DNA of 64,000 nucleotides from Gemmatimonadota bacterium (GCA_022823365.1 JAJDXG010000056.1:1-64000); one strand, 5' to 3'. Shown: positions 27,158-38,295, numbered from the stretch's first letter. Numbers and translations are program-made. The notes: generated by a model not told the origin, from the letters alone.

Positions 27158-29823
27158 AGCTCGTCATCGTCGAGTCGCCCGCGAAGGGCAAGACCATAGA
27201 GCGCTTCCTTGGCAGGGACTACGAGGTGGCTGCGAGCTTCGGCCACATCCGCGACCTGCCCCGCACCGCCAAGGAGATCCCGGAGCGCCTTCGCTCGCAG
27301 CCATGGGCCAGGCTGGGCGTTGACGTCGACGGAAGCTTCGAGCCGGTCTACGTGATTCCCCCGGAGTCGAAAAAGCACATCACCGCGCTTCGCAAGAAGG
27401 TCCGCAGCGCGGAGGAAATCATCCTCGCGACCGACGAGGACCGTGAGGGCGAGTCCATCAGCTGGCACCTCCTCGAGGTCCTCAAGCCGCGCATACCGGT
27501 TCAGCGCATCGCATTCCACGAGATCACGTCGACCGCCATCAGGGCCGCTCTTGCGGATCCGCGTCAGGTGGACGGACAGCTGGTCCGCGCACAGGAGACC
27601 CGCCGCGTCCTCGATCGCCTGTTCGGCTACTCGCTTTCACCGGTGCTCTGGAAGAAGGTGCGAGCCGGGTTGAGCGCCGGTCGCGTGCAGAGCGCCGCGT
27701 TGCGTCTCGTGGTGGAGAGGGAAGAGGAGCGCCAGAGGTTCAGGCCCTCCGAGTACTGGGCCGTGAAGGCGACCCTCGCCGAAGCTGGGCCCGCGGGGGG
27801 GGATGGCGAAGAAACCGGCTTCGCCGCCGATCTGATCCGCACCGGTGGCAAGGCCGTCGCCACCGCGAAGAACTTCGACGCCAGGACCGGCGCGCTGCGG
27901 GGCTCCGCGGGCGTGGTGGTGCTGGATGAAGCTGCGGCGGCCCGCGTTGCCCGGGAGGCCACGGCGACCCGTCCCTGGCGGGTCGGGCGCGTCGAGGAGA
28001 AGGAGTCCCGGCGGCGCCCGGCGCCCCCCTTCATAACCTCCACCCTGCAGCAGGCGGCGAGCTCCAAGCTGCGCATGACGCCCAGGCGGACGATGAGGCT
28101 GGCCCAGCAGCTCTACGAGGGGGTCAATCTGGGTGGGGGCGACCGCCAGGGTCTGATCACCTACATGCGCACCGACTCCGTGAGCCTCAGCCAGGCCGCG
28201 CTGGCGGAGACTGCCGGGTTCATCCGCGAAAAGCTCGGAGCCAGCTACCATCAGCGGCGTCAGTTCGCGACCCGCTCCCGCAGCGCGCAGGAAGCGCACG
28301 AAGCCATCCGCCCGACCTCGATCCGCCGCACTCCCGAGTCGCTCCGCGGGATACTGGACGCCGACCAGCTCAAGTTGTATGGGCTGATCTGGCGACGCGC
28401 CGTGGCTTCGCAGATGGCCGACGCCCGCATCGCCCGCACCATCATCGAGTTCAGGGTGGACGCGGGCGAACACGGCCACATCTTCCGGTCGGTCGGCACA
28501 GTGGTGCGTTTCGACGGATTCCTGCGCGTGTGGGGCACGAGTCGCAAGGACGTCATCCTGCCTCGGCTGGTGGAGGGTCAGATCGTGGGCGGAGATGAGC
28601 CCGCTCTTGCGAAGCCTCCCTCCGGGGACGAGCCGGGTGCGCGCATCGACATCGTCGAAGTCAAGCCCCTGGGCAACCGCACGCAGCCGCGCTCGCGCTT
28701 TTCGGAGGCGACGCTGGTGCGCAAGCTCGAGGAGGAGGGCATCGGGCGACCTTCCACCTACGAACCCACGCTCGCCAAGCTCCGCGAGCGCAACTACGCA
28801 ATCCGCAAGAAGGGCGTGCTGGTGCCCACCTACGTGGGCCTTTGCGTCACACATCTGCTGCGCGACCACTTCCCGCACTACGTGGATCTCAAGTTCACGG
28901 CAGGAATGGAGGATGCCCTCGACCGCATCGCCGGCGGATCCGTCGATCACGTGCGCTTCCTCTCGGACTTCTTCCGGGGCGATGGCGATGGCGCGCCCGG
29001 CCTCGAGAGGCGGATCGAGGAAGAACTTCCCCGCATCGACTATCCCGCCCTGGCCGTGGGCGACGACCCGGCTACGGGCGATCCCCTCCTGGTGCGCATC
29101 GGCAAGCAGCATGTCTTTCTCCAGCGCGGCAAGGCGAAGGACAGCCCAAGGGCTACGCTCCCGGCGGACCTCCTCATCGATGAACTCACTCCGGAAAAGG
29201 CCTCGGAACTGATCGAGGCGCGGCTGCGCGGCAAGAGCCCGCTCGGGCGGGACGACGAAACCGGGCTCAACGTCTACGCCCGCAACGGCCCGTTCGGCCC
29301 CTATGTTCAATTGGGTGAAGACGATGCGGAGCCGAAGCGAGCCAGCCTCCCGAAGGGAATATCACCCGAACAGGTCGATCTGGCTCTTGCTCTCCGGCTG
29401 CTGTCACTTCCCCGCATGCTGGGAGAGGACCCCGGGACGGGGCAGCCGGTGAAGGCCGGGCTGGGCAGGTACGGTCCCTATGTCAACCGGGCGAAGACCT
29501 ACCGCAACCTCGACTCGGTGGAGCGGGCGTTCGACATTACGTTGGAGGAAGCGCTCCAGCTCCTGAACGTCAGGCCGCGCAGGCCCGTGCTCGCGGTCGC
29601 AGGCCGGCACCCGGAGACGGACGAACCCCTGAACATCTACAGGGGGCGCTACGGGCCCTATGTCACGGACGGCAAGGTGAACGCCAGCATCCCCAGGGGG
29701 CGCAGTCCCGAGTCCCTCGGAGTCGACGAGGCGCTTGACCTGCTGGCCCGGGCCGCCGCGCGCAAGGCGGCCGGCAAGGGCGGCCGCCGCACCAGAACCG
29801 CCCGGACCCGCAGGCGGCGGTGA
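27154..29823 (+). CDS. topA: DNA topoisomerase I (type IA), without zinc fingers
   Basis: Relaxes negative supercoils. 889 residues: Toprim domain (MKLVIVESPAKGKTIERFLG...ATDEDREGESISWH), active-site Tyr in LITYMRTDSVSLS (about 330-342), and conserved GLSAGRVQSAALRLVV. Instead of C4 zinc fingers, the C-terminus (about 625-870) has four Topo-C repeats with D-x-TGxP and GRYGPYV-type cores (VRIGKQHVFLQ, NGPFGPYVQLG, LGRYGPYVNRA, RGRYGPYVTDG), then a basic tail (RTRTARTRRRR). This form is known from actinobacteria and several other phyla. ATGA overlap with aroK; the xer-type gene follows within 17 bases. Confidence 0.93.
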   Translation: MKLVIVESPAKGKTIERFLGRDYEVAASFGHIRDLPRTAKEIPERLRSQPWARLGVDVDGSFEPVYVIPPESKKHITALRKKVRSAEEIILATDEDREGESISWHLLEVLKPRIPVQRIAFHEITSTAIRAALADPRQVDGQLVRAQETRRVLDRLFGYSLSPVLWKKVRAGLSAGRVQSAALRLVVEREEERQRFRPSEYWAVKATLAEAGPAGGDGEETGFAADLIRTGGKAVATAKNFDARTGALRGSAGVVVLDEAAAARVAREATATRPWRVGRVEEKESRRRPAPPFITSTLQQAASSKLRMTPRRTMRLAQQLYEGVNLGGGDRQGLITYMRTDSVSLSQAALAETAGFIREKLGASYHQRRQFATRSRSAQEAHEAIRPTSIRRTPESLRGILDADQLKLYGLIWRRAVASQMADARIARTIIEFRVDAGEHGHIFRSVGTVVRFDGFLRVWGTSRKDVILPRLVEGQIVGGDEPALAKPPSGDEPGARIDIVEVKPLGNRTQPRSRFSEATLVRKLEEEGIGRPSTYEPTLAKLRERNYAIRKKGVLVPTYVGLCVTHLLRDHFPHYVDLKFTAGMEDALDRIAGGSVDHVRFLSDFFRGDGDGAPGLERRIEEELPRIDYPALAVGDDPATGDPLLVRIGKQHVFLQRGKAKDSPRATLPADLLIDELTPEKASELIEARLRGKSPLGRDDETGLNVYARNGPFGPYVQLGEDDAEPKRASLPKGISPEQVDLALALRLLSLPRMLGEDPGTGQPVKAGLGRYGPYVNRAKTYRNLDSVERAFDITLEEALQLLNVRPRRPVLAVAGRHPETDEPLNIYRGRYGPYVTDGKVNASIPRGRSPESLGVDEALDLLARAAARKAAGKGGRRTRTARTRRRR

Positions 29824-29839
29824 GGAGGCGCGGGGCCGC

Positions 29840-30757
29840 GTGAGCGTGAGTCCGGAGGCCGGTGAGTTTCTGCGGTCGCTGGCCGACGAACGACAGCTCT
29901 CCCCGAACACGGTCTCCGGCTACCGGCGCGACATTCGGGACTTCGAGCGCTTCTTCGCCGACTACACCGGTCATGCCGGCTGGAACTGGACCGACGTCGA
30001 CCGACTCGCCCTGCGGGGCTTCCTCGGACACTGCCGCCGCCGCCGGCTTTCCCGGCGCACCTCGGGGCGCAAGCTCTCGGCGCTCCGCTCGCTGTTTCGC
30101 TTCCTGCACCTCGAAGGCCACATCGAGAGCAATCCCGCGCGCGCTCTGCGCACGCCCCGCGCCGACAAGCGCCTTCCCGGACACATGTCGCAGGCCGACG
30201 CGGAGGCGGTCTTCCGTGTTGCAGAGGCGCGCGCGTCCGAGAACACCTTTCTCGGCACGCGCAACCTGGCGATCCTGGAGATCCTCTACGGGAGCGGGGT
30301 GCGCCTGGCCGAGCTCCACGGGCTCGACCGCGACCGCGTCGACCTGATCTCCGACCGCGTGCGCGTGATGGGGAAGGGCCGCAAGGAGCGCATCGTGCCG
30401 CTGACCGGGGCCGCGGTCCGGGCACTCAGGCGCTACGAACCGCACCGGGAGCGGGTGGTATCGCTGAACGACGGCGACCGCCGAGCCGCCATCGTAAGCC
30501 GCCACGGCCGCCGCCTCTCGCGGCGCTCCATCCAGTATGCCGTGCGCAATGCGCTGGAACGCGGGGCAGAGGCGGAAGGGCTTTCCGTTCACTCGCTCCG
30601 GCACAGCTTCGCGACCCATCTCCTCGACTCCGGCGCCGATCTGGTGTCGGTCAAGGAGCTGCTGGGCCACATCTCGCTTTCCACGACGCAGATCTACACG
30701 CACACATCCAGGGAACGACTCAAGCGCATCTACCGCGGCGCGCACCCGCGCGCCTGA
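29840..30757 (+). CDS. Xer-type tyrosine recombinase (XerC/XerD)
   Basis: Resolves chromosome dimers at dif together with FtsK. 305 residues: N-terminal SAM-like core-binding domain (about 5-90, [24 protein letters not shown]) and catalytic domain with Arg in [10 protein letters not shown], Lys in [25 protein letters not shown] (His and Arg), [17 protein letters not shown] (His and Tyr). All six catalytic positions are present. Start is GTG 29840, with GAGGAGG (29822-29828) at 11 bases; GTG 29846 is an alternative. Gene order topA-xer-hslV-hslU equals that of Bacillus (codV), which argues for a housekeeping role rather than a mobile-element integrase. Whether XerC or XerD cannot be decided. 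Confidence 0.9.
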   Translation: MSVSPEAGEFLRSLADERQLSPNTVSGYRRDIRDFERFFADYTGHAGWNWTDVDRLALRGFLGHCRRRRLSRRTSGRKLSALRSLFRFLHLEGHIESNPARALRTPRADKRLPGHMSQADAEAVFRVAEARASENTFLGTRNLAILEILYGSGVRLAELHGLDRDRVDLISDRVRVMGKGRKERIVPLTGAAVRALRRYEPHRERVVSLNDGDRRAAIVSRHGRRLSRRSIQYAVRNALERGAEAEGLSVHSLRHSFATHLLDSGADLVSVKELLGHISLSTTQIYTHTSRERLKRIYRGAHPRA

Positions 30758-30971
30758 CGCGGCGGGACCCGAACCCGTCCGACCCGTCGGGACCCCCGCG
30801 CACCCGACCGGTCGGGATCCCCGTTCCCGCGGATTCCCGGATGCCATCGACCGCACCCGCCCCTCGTCCGGGTGTACTCTTGGCATGACTGGGTGCATCT
30901 TTCGCTCGCCGGTCCTGCCCATTCGCACATCGGGCTTCGCGATGTCCTTCCCCCACCAGACCCGAGAACAC

Positions 30972-31532
30972 ATGACCACGCAGAGTTTCCACGGCACCAC
31001 CGTGCTCGCGGTCCGCAAGGAAGGCCAGGTCGCCATGGGGGCCGACGGTCAGGTCACGATGGGGGACACCATCGTGAAGACCGCGGCCCGCAAGGTTCGT
31101 ACGCTCAAGGACGGCCGCTTCCTCGCCGGGTTTGCGGGGGCGGTCGCGGACGCGTTCACACTCTTCGAGACGCTGGAGGCCAAGCTGGAGCAGTTCCCCT
31201 CCAACCTGACGCGCGCGTGCGTGGAAATGGCGAAGGACTGGCGCACGGACCGCGCGCTGCGTCGTCTTGATGCCCTGCTGGTGGTGGCCGACACCGAACA
31301 CCTGTTCCTGATCGGCGGGGATGGCAACGTCCTCGAGCCCGACGACGAGGTGGTGGCGATCGGCTCGGGAGGCGCCTATGCCCTGGCCGCGGCTCGTGCG
31401 CTAAGGGCGCATTCCCCGCTTTCGGCTTCCGAGATCGTGCGCGCCAGCCTGGCCATCGCCGGCGAAATCTGCGTCTACAGCAACGAAGAGATTACGGTTC
31501 TGGACCTGGGGTCCCAGTCCGAGAGGTTGTGA
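30972..31532 (+). CDS. hslV: HslV: peptidase subunit of the HslUV ATP-dependent protease
   Basis: Threonine peptidase that forms a two-hexamer ring capped by HslU. 186 residues as called; after processing, Thr of [12 protein letters not shown] would be the N-terminal nucleophile. Other family marks are [38 protein letters not shown] and [15 protein letters not shown], close to Bacillus ClpQ. ATG 30972 is chosen as the nearest to the active Thr; an in-frame ATG at 30942 would add 10 residues. No strong ribosome-binding site. Stop overlaps a GTG just before the hslU ATG. Confidence 0.93.
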   Translation: MTTQSFHGTTVLAVRKEGQVAMGADGQVTMGDTIVKTAARKVRTLKDGRFLAGFAGAVADAFTLFETLEAKLEQFPSNLTRACVEMAKDWRTDRALRRLDALLVVADTEHLFLIGGDGNVLEPDDEVVAIGSGGAYALAAARALRAHSPLSASEIVRASLAIAGEICVYSNEEITVLDLGSQSERL

Positions 31533-33043
31533 TGGCTGTTTCAACAACGGAGCCCGCGGCGCCTTCCGCAGCCGCGGCCGAGACCGATGCCGTGCCCGAC
31601 TGGCTTGAGCAGCTCACGCCCCGCCAGATCGTGACGGAGCTGGACAAGTACATCGTGGGCCAGGAGGAAGCCAAGCGCGCCGTCGCCATCGCGATGCGCA
31701 ATCGCTGGCGCCGGCAGCGCGTCGAGGACGAGCTGAGGGACGAGATCCTGCCCAACAATCTGATCCTCATGGGCACCACCGGTGTCGGAAAGACCGAGAT
31801 CGCGCGCCGCCTGGCCCGGCTGACGGGCGCGCCCTTCGTCAAGGTCGAGGCGTCCAAGTTCACCGAGGTGGGATACGTGGGCCGGGATGTCGAATCGATG
31901 ATCCGCGACCTCGTCGACACCTCGGTGAACATGGTGCGCGCCGAGCGTGAGGACAGCGTCCAGGAAGAGGCCGAGCGCCGGGTGGAGGAACAGCTTCTCG
32001 ACCTTCTGCTTCCGCCGATGGACGGGCGCACCCCTCTGGCGGGACCCGTGGTGGTCGCCGACGGCGTTCCCAAGGTCTTCGTCGCCGGCCCCCAGGGCGT
32101 GCAGGAGCATGCCGGCGGCGAGGAGCTGAGCGAGGAGGACGAGCGGCTGATCATGCGTCGGCAGCGCACCCGCGAGAAGCTCCGCAACCTGTTGCGGGAC
32201 GGGCAACTCGAGGAGCGGGAAGTCGAGGTGGAGGTCAGCCAGGCTCCGGCCATCGACGGCATGATGGTGCCCATGGGCGGCATGGAGGGGATGGAATACA
32301 ACTTTTCCGAAATGCTCCAGGAGATGCTTCCCAAGCGCACCAAGCGGCGCAGCGTGACCGTCGCGGAAGCGCGCCGCATCCTCATCCAGGACGAGCTGGA
32401 CCGGCTCGTGGACATGGACGAGGTCGTCAACGAGGCACTCATCCGCGCGGAAGACATGGGGATGATCTTCCTGGACGAGATCGACAAGATCGCGGGCGAC
32501 CGCGGGGGCTACGGGCCCGACGTCAGCAGGGGAGGGGTCCAGCGCGACCTGCTGCCGGTGGTGGAGGGCTGCAACGTCCAGACCAAGTACGGGCTGGTGC
32601 GCACCGACCACATCCTCTTCATCGCCGCCGGCGCCTTCCACGTCTCCAAGCCCAGCGACCTCATTCCGGAGCTCCAGGGCCGCTTTCCCATCCGCGTGGA
32701 ACTGCACAGCCTCGACGAAGGACACTTCAAACGCATCCTGCAGGAGCCGCGCAACGCCCTGCTGGTGCAGTACCAGGCACTCATCGAGACCGAGGGTGCA
32801 CGGGCCGAGTTTACGCCCGGCGGCGTCGAGGAGATCGCGCGCATCGCCGCGCGCCTGAACGAACGGATGGAGAACATCGGCGCCCGGCGCCTGCAGACCG
32901 TCATGACGACGCTCCTGGAAGAGGTCCTCTTCGAGCTGCCCAGCGAGGAGATGGAGCGCCCGCTCATCGTCGACCGCGAGTTCGTGCGCACGCACCTGGA
33001 GGAGATCGCGGAGGACGAGGACCTGCGCCGCTATATCCTGTAG
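31532..33043 (+). CDS. hslU: HslU: AAA+ unfoldase subunit of the HslUV protease
   Basis: Unfolds substrates and feeds them to HslV. 503 residues: N-terminal [34 protein letters not shown]; Walker A GTTGVGKTE (about 85-93); pore motif KFTEVGYVGRDVE; an I-domain of about 190 residues rich in Glu/Arg; Walker B MIFLDEIDKI; C-terminal DLRRYIL, which inserts into HslV. ATG 31532 is preceded by GAGAGG (31521-31526); GTG 31529 is an overlapping alternative. The Walker A has Thr-Thr where most HslU have Pro-Thr. In Bacillus, codY follows; here argF follows after 170 bases. Confidence 0.95.
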   Translation: MAVSTTEPAAPSAAAAETDAVPDWLEQLTPRQIVTELDKYIVGQEEAKRAVAIAMRNRWRRQRVEDELRDEILPNNLILMGTTGVGKTEIARRLARLTGAPFVKVEASKFTEVGYVGRDVESMIRDLVDTSVNMVRAEREDSVQEEAERRVEEQLLDLLLPPMDGRTPLAGPVVVADGVPKVFVAGPQGVQEHAGGEELSEEDERLIMRRQRTREKLRNLLRDGQLEEREVEVEVSQAPAIDGMMVPMGGMEGMEYNFSEMLQEMLPKRTKRRSVTVAEARRILIQDELDRLVDMDEVVNEALIRAEDMGMIFLDEIDKIAGDRGGYGPDVSRGGVQRDLLPVVEGCNVQTKYGLVRTDHILFIAAGAFHVSKPSDLIPELQGRFPIRVELHSLDEGHFKRILQEPRNALLVQYQALIETEGARAEFTPGGVEEIARIAARLNERMENIGARRLQTVMTTLLEEVLFELPSEEMERPLIVDREFVRTHLEEIAEDEDLRRYIL

Positions 33044-33141
33044 CAACCGGTGGGTTGCCCACGCCGGCCGGTTCTCGACGATCCCGGCCCTCCCCGGGTG
33101 CCGCTTCCCCGGCACCGCTGTCCTTGGTAGCTTGGGGGCGC

Positions 33142-33160
33142 GTCTGCCAAAATGGCAGAC
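33142..33160. promoter_or_regulatory. Perfect 8+3+8 palindrome upstream of argF, matching the dnaK-upstream element
   Basis: GTCTGCCA (33142-33149), AAA, TGGCAGAC (33153-33160). Sixteen of 17 positions of its core equal CTGACAAAATGGCAGAC, found twice before dnaK. It lies 55 bases before the chosen argF start. It also covers an in-frame ATG (33152), which argues against that ATG as the argF start. Probably a dimeric regulator's operator; the regulator is unknown. Confidence 0.55.
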
Positions 33161-33214
33161 TTGCGCAGCCACCCGCCATCCCGGCTTCCGACCCAGGATC
33201 GCCTTCCCGAGCCC

Positions 33215-34138
33215 ATGATCCCCGCCCGCAAGAAGGACTTCCTGTCACTGCACGACCTGTCGCGGGACGAGCTGATTTCGTTGCTGGAGCACGCTCGGCG
33301 CCTGAAGGCCGGAGAGGGTCCGGGCACGCCGCTTCGGGGCAAGTCGCTGGCGATGGTTTTCCGCAAGAATTCCACCCGCACCCGGGTGGCGTTCGAGGTG
33401 GGCATGGTCCAGTTGGGCGGGCAGGCGCTCTTCCTCTCCGCCGTGGACACGCAGATCGGACGCGACGAGCCGCTCGCCGACACCGCGCGCGTCCTGGGGC
33501 GCTACGTGGACGGCATCATGATCCGGACGTTCGACCAGGAGGAGGTCGAGCAGCTCGCCCGCTGGGCGCCGATTCCGGTCATCAACGGCCTCACCGACCT
33601 CCTGCACCCGTGTCAGTTGCTCGCCGATCTGATGACCATTCGGGAGGAGTTCGGACCGGGGCTCGACGGAATTCGGGTCGCCTGGATCGGAGACGGAAAC
33701 AACATGGCCAACTCCTGGCTGAACGCCGCGTCCATTCTCGGCTTTGAGCTGGCGCTGGCGTGCCCCCGGGGCTTCGACCCGGACCCCGGGATCGTGGCGC
33801 GGGCCCGCGCGGTCGCCCCCGTGCACCTCACCCGGTCGCCGCGCGAGGCCGCCGACCGTGCCGATGTGGTCACCACCGACGTGTGGGCTTCGATGGGACA
33901 GGAGGGCGAGGCGGATGCACGCCGGGACGCCTTTTCGGGCTATACCGTGGATCGCGCGCTGATGGCGCGGGCCTCCGAAAGGGCGATCTTCCTGCATTGC
34001 CTCCCCGCCCACCGTGGAGAGGAGGTCACGGAGGCGGTCCTGGAAGGCCCCCGTTCGCGCGTGTTCCGGGAGGCGGAGAACCGATTGCACACCCAGAAGG
34101 CGCTCTTGATCGCACTGCTGGGGAGAGGATTGCAATGA
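33215..34138 (+). CDS. argF: Ornithine carbamoyltransferase
   Basis: Makes citrulline from ornithine and carbamoyl phosphate in arginine synthesis. About 307 residues. Carbamoyl phosphate loop FRKNSTRTRVAFE (about 49-61), LTDLLHPCQLLADL (HPCQ motif), ornithine-side DVWASMGQEGEADAR, and HCLPAHRGEEVTEAVLEGP at the end. These match ornithine rather than acetylornithine or aspartate carbamoyltransferases. Start ATG 33215 gives the normal N-terminus (MIPARKKDFLSLHDLS); the frame is open from ATG 33152, but that lies inside the palindrome. No other arg gene is adjacent. gcvT follows after 43 bases. Confidence 0.9.
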   Translation: MIPARKKDFLSLHDLSRDELISLLEHARRLKAGEGPGTPLRGKSLAMVFRKNSTRTRVAFEVGMVQLGGQALFLSAVDTQIGRDEPLADTARVLGRYVDGIMIRTFDQEEVEQLARWAPIPVINGLTDLLHPCQLLADLMTIREEFGPGLDGIRVAWIGDGNNMANSWLNAASILGFELALACPRGFDPDPGIVARARAVAPVHLTRSPREAADRADVVTTDVWASMGQEGEADARRDAFSGYTVDRALMARASERAIFLHCLPAHRGEEVTEAVLEGPRSRVFREAENRLHTQKALLIALLGRGLQ

Positions 34139-34181
34139 TGAATGACGGGAGGTGGGAGCCAATGACCGGAAGAGGGACTCC

Positions 34182-35291
34182 ATGAGCGCGGGGCTCGCCC
34201 GCACGCCGCTCCATGAGGAACACCTGCGGGCCGGCGGCAGGATGGTGCCCTTCGCGGGATACGAGATGCCGGTGCAGTACAGTCGGGGCATCCGGGCGGA
34301 ACACAACGCGGTCCGCAAGCGCGCGGGTCTCTTCGACGTCTCGCACATGGGCGAATTCGAGGTGCGCGGCGCGGAGGCCCTCGACCTGGTGCAGTGGCTG
34401 ACCACCAACGACGCCGGCCGCATGGAGGTGGGGCAGGCGCAGTACTCCGCGTTCTGCGACGAGGCGGGGTGCGTGCTGGACGACCTGCTGGTCTATCGCC
34501 TCGAAGACCGCTACCTGCTGGTGGTCAACGCGGCCAACCGCGAGAAGGACTGGGCGTGGGTGACGCGGTACGCGTCCCGGTTCGACTGCGCGGTGCGCGA
34601 CGTTTCCGACCGCACCGCGCTGCTGGCGCTGCAGGGGCCCTCGGCCGCGGGCATCCTCGCGGGGCTCACCGGCGCGGACCTGGACGCCGTGGGCTACTAC
34701 CGCTTCACCAACGGCGAGGTGGCCGGCGCGCCGGCGATGGTGGCGCGCACAGGGTACACCGGAGAGGACGGCTTCGAGTTGTACCTGGAAGCCGCCGACG
34801 CGCCGGGCGTCTGGCGCGCACTGCTCGAAGCCGGTGCCGCCGACGGTCTGGCGCCTGCCGGCCTGGGCGCGCGCGATTCCCTGCGCCTCGAGATGGGCTA
34901 CGCCCTCTACGGCAACGATCTGGACGAGGAACACAGCGCGCTCGAGTCGGGGCTGGGCTGGGTGGTGAAGCCCGGGAAGGGCGACTTTTCCGGGCGCGAC
35001 GCGCTGGTGCGCCAGAAGACCGAGGGGATTCCGCACCGCCTCGTCGGGCTGCGTCTGCTGGAGCGCGGCTTCCCGCGGCCCGGCTACGGGATCGTCGCGG
35101 AGGGCGAGGTCGCCGGAACCCTCACCAGCGGCACGGTGAGCCCGTCGCTGGGGGAGGGGATCGCGATGGGCTACCTCCCCACCCCCCTCGCCGCCCCCGG
35201 CACGCAAGTGGCCGTGCGCATCCGCCGCGCGGAGGTCCCCGCCGTGGTGGCGCGCCCCCCCTTCTACCGCCACGGCTCGATCCGGCGCTGA
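34182..35291 (+). CDS. gcvT: Aminomethyltransferase (glycine cleavage system T protein)
   Basis: Transfers the methylene group from aminomethyl-lipoyl GcvH to tetrahydrofolate. 369 residues: LARTPLHEEHLRAGGRMVPFAGYEMPVQY (about 4-32), FDVSHMGEFEVRG, QYSAFCDEAGCVLDDLLVYRL with the catalytic-site Asp, MVARTGYTGEDGFELYLE, ARDSLRLEMGYALYGNDLD and a C-terminal barrel ending PPFYRHGS. Start ATG 34182 has GAGGGA 6 bases upstream; an in-frame upstream start at 34152 lacks one. No gcvH or gcvP is in the window, and no glycine riboswitch is visible before it. Confidence 0.93.
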   Translation: MSAGLARTPLHEEHLRAGGRMVPFAGYEMPVQYSRGIRAEHNAVRKRAGLFDVSHMGEFEVRGAEALDLVQWLTTNDAGRMEVGQAQYSAFCDEAGCVLDDLLVYRLEDRYLLVVNAANREKDWAWVTRYASRFDCAVRDVSDRTALLALQGPSAAGILAGLTGADLDAVGYYRFTNGEVAGAPAMVARTGYTGEDGFELYLEAADAPGVWRALLEAGAADGLAPAGLGARDSLRLEMGYALYGNDLDEEHSALESGLGWVVKPGKGDFSGRDALVRQKTEGIPHRLVGLRLLERGFPRPGYGIVAEGEVAGTLTSGTVSPSLGEGIAMGYLPTPLAAPGTQVAVRIRRAEVPAVVARPPFYRHGSIRR

Positions 35292-35307
35292 TGCGGAGGT
35301 CCATGAG

Positions 35308-35837
35308 GTGACCGGCGACCCGACAACCCCCCGCCCCCTGACCGTGGCGATCCTGACGTCCAGCGACCTCGGTTTCCGGGGTGAGCGCGCCGACACCAGC
35401 GGGGACGCCATCGAGTCGTGGTGCCGGGCGCGCGGGTACGAGGTGGTCGCGCGCACGGTCGTCCCGGACGAGACCGCCGCCATCGTGCCCGTGCTCCTCG
35501 ACTGGTCCGACCGCCTGGACGCGGACGTCATCCTCACCACCGGGGGAACCGGCTTCACCGCCCGCGATGTCACCCCCGAGGCCACCCGCGCGGTGCTCGA
35601 CGGGGAGGCTCCGGGCCTTGCCGAGGCGCTCCGGGCGCGGGGCGCGCTCAAGACCCCCTACTCGAACCTGTCGCGGGGCGTGGCCGGGTTCCGGGGGGGG
35701 ACCGTGATCGTCAACTTCCCCGGCAGCACCGGCGGCGTGCGCGACGGGCTCGAGGTCCTCGATCCCGTTGTCGAGCACGCCGTCGAGCTGTCGCGCGGCA
35801 CCTCCGTCTCGCACGCCCCCCGCACCCCCGCCTCCCC

Positions 35838-35841
<4 letters not shown>
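35308..35841 (+). CDS. MogA/MoaB-family molybdopterin adenylyltransferase
   Basis: A 177-residue protein of the MoCF-binding fold, which activates molybdopterin by adenylation before molybdenum insertion. Marks: VAILTSSDLGFRGERADTSGDAI (about 13-35), DVILTTGGTGFTARDVTPEAT (about 73-93) with the GGTG binding loop, and NLSRGVAGFRGGTVIVNFPGSTGGVRDGLE (about 120-149). GTG 35308 lies 7 bases after GCGGAGG. It is a lone molybdenum-cofactor gene between gcvT and a regulator, whose GTG overlaps its stop. Mog versus MoaB cannot be told apart. Confidence 0.88.
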
Positions 35842-37613
<1,772 letters not shown>

Positions 37614-37630
37614 CGCCGCGCCGGCCCGGG

Positions 37631-38245
37631 CTACCTGCCCCCCGCCCGCGCCCGCACCTTCGCGCGCTCGGCCTCCAGCACGGTCAGAATCCGCTGCCAG
37701 CCGGCGTTGCGCGCGTCCCTGTACTCGATCTCGAGGTCGAGATCGAGGTTGATGAACGGGCTGAACGCGTAGATCGCCATCTGCGTTTCCTGCTGGTCGA
37801 GCCGCTGCACGCCCCATCCCGGGGTGATCGCCTGAATGGCCAGCGGCCGCTCGCGAATCCCCTGGTTGACGATGTTGATGTCCTCGGGCTGGTAGGTGAC
37901 GTCGGGCTGGTAGCTGAACACCGACACCAGGAAGAGGACCGGGTCGGTCGACCGCGTCTGGAATTCGAGCGTCTCGCGGTGCGCGGCGGCCAGCGCCGAG
38001 AGGCGGGCGTGGGTGTCGGGTGCGGTGAGCCGCGTCACCTCCTCGGCCAGCGGGGTGGCCTTGATCAGCAAATCCCCGGAGCGGAGCGAGAGCGACACTT
38101 CGTCCTGCAGCAGGGTCCCGAACCCGGCCGGCACCAGGTCTTCCTCCTCGGGCTCCTGCGCGGCGGCCGGCGCGGCCGGCACGGCAAGGCACGCCAGCGC
38201 CAGGATCCAGCGGCGGGCGATGGTCAAGAAATTCTGGTCGCCCAT
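37631..38245 (-). CDS. Unknown exported protein, 204 residues
   Basis: I do not recognise a family. A signal peptide is clear (MGDQNFLTIARRWILALACLAVPAAPAAAQ), followed by an acidic stretch (EPEEEDLVPAGFG). The mature part alternates strand-like segments (EVSLSLRSGDLLIKATPLAEEVTRL, DPVLFLVSVFSYQPDVTYQPEDINIV, MAIYAFSPFINLDLDLEIEY) and has no Cys or obvious metal motif. Translation starts at ATG 38245 and stops 17 bases beyond the convergent regulator's stop. It lies 50 bases downstream of engB on the same strand, so it may be the end of the clpX-engB transcript. Probably periplasmic. Confidence 0.65.
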   Translation of the reverse strand: MGDQNFLTIARRWILALACLAVPAAPAAAQEPEEEDLVPAGFGTLLQDEVSLSLRSGDLLIKATPLAEEVTRLTAPDTHARLSALAAAHRETLEFQTRSTDPVLFLVSVFSYQPDVTYQPEDINIVNQGIRERPLAIQAITPGWGVQRLDQQETQMAIYAFSPFINLDLDLEIEYRDARNAGWQRILTVLEAERAKVRARAGGR

Positions 38246-38295
38246 GGATCGTCCTCCTGCCCTGAGCCCATGTGGGCGTCCGCCCGCCGCGAGCC

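Noticed and set aside
30803..30816. CCCGACCGGTCGGG palindrome between the xer-type gene and hslV
   Set aside because: Perfect, but without loop room or U-tract; in DNA this GC-rich, short palindromes are frequent. Not called as a feature.
30880..30897. A sigma-54-like sequence (TTGGCAT...GTGCAT) before hslV
   Set aside because: GG and GC elements are 11 bases apart instead of the strict 10, and the flanks do not match well.
33152..33214. In-frame upstream start for argF at ATG 33152
   Set aside because: It lies inside the perfect palindrome and adds 21 residues with no similarity to carbamoyltransferases.
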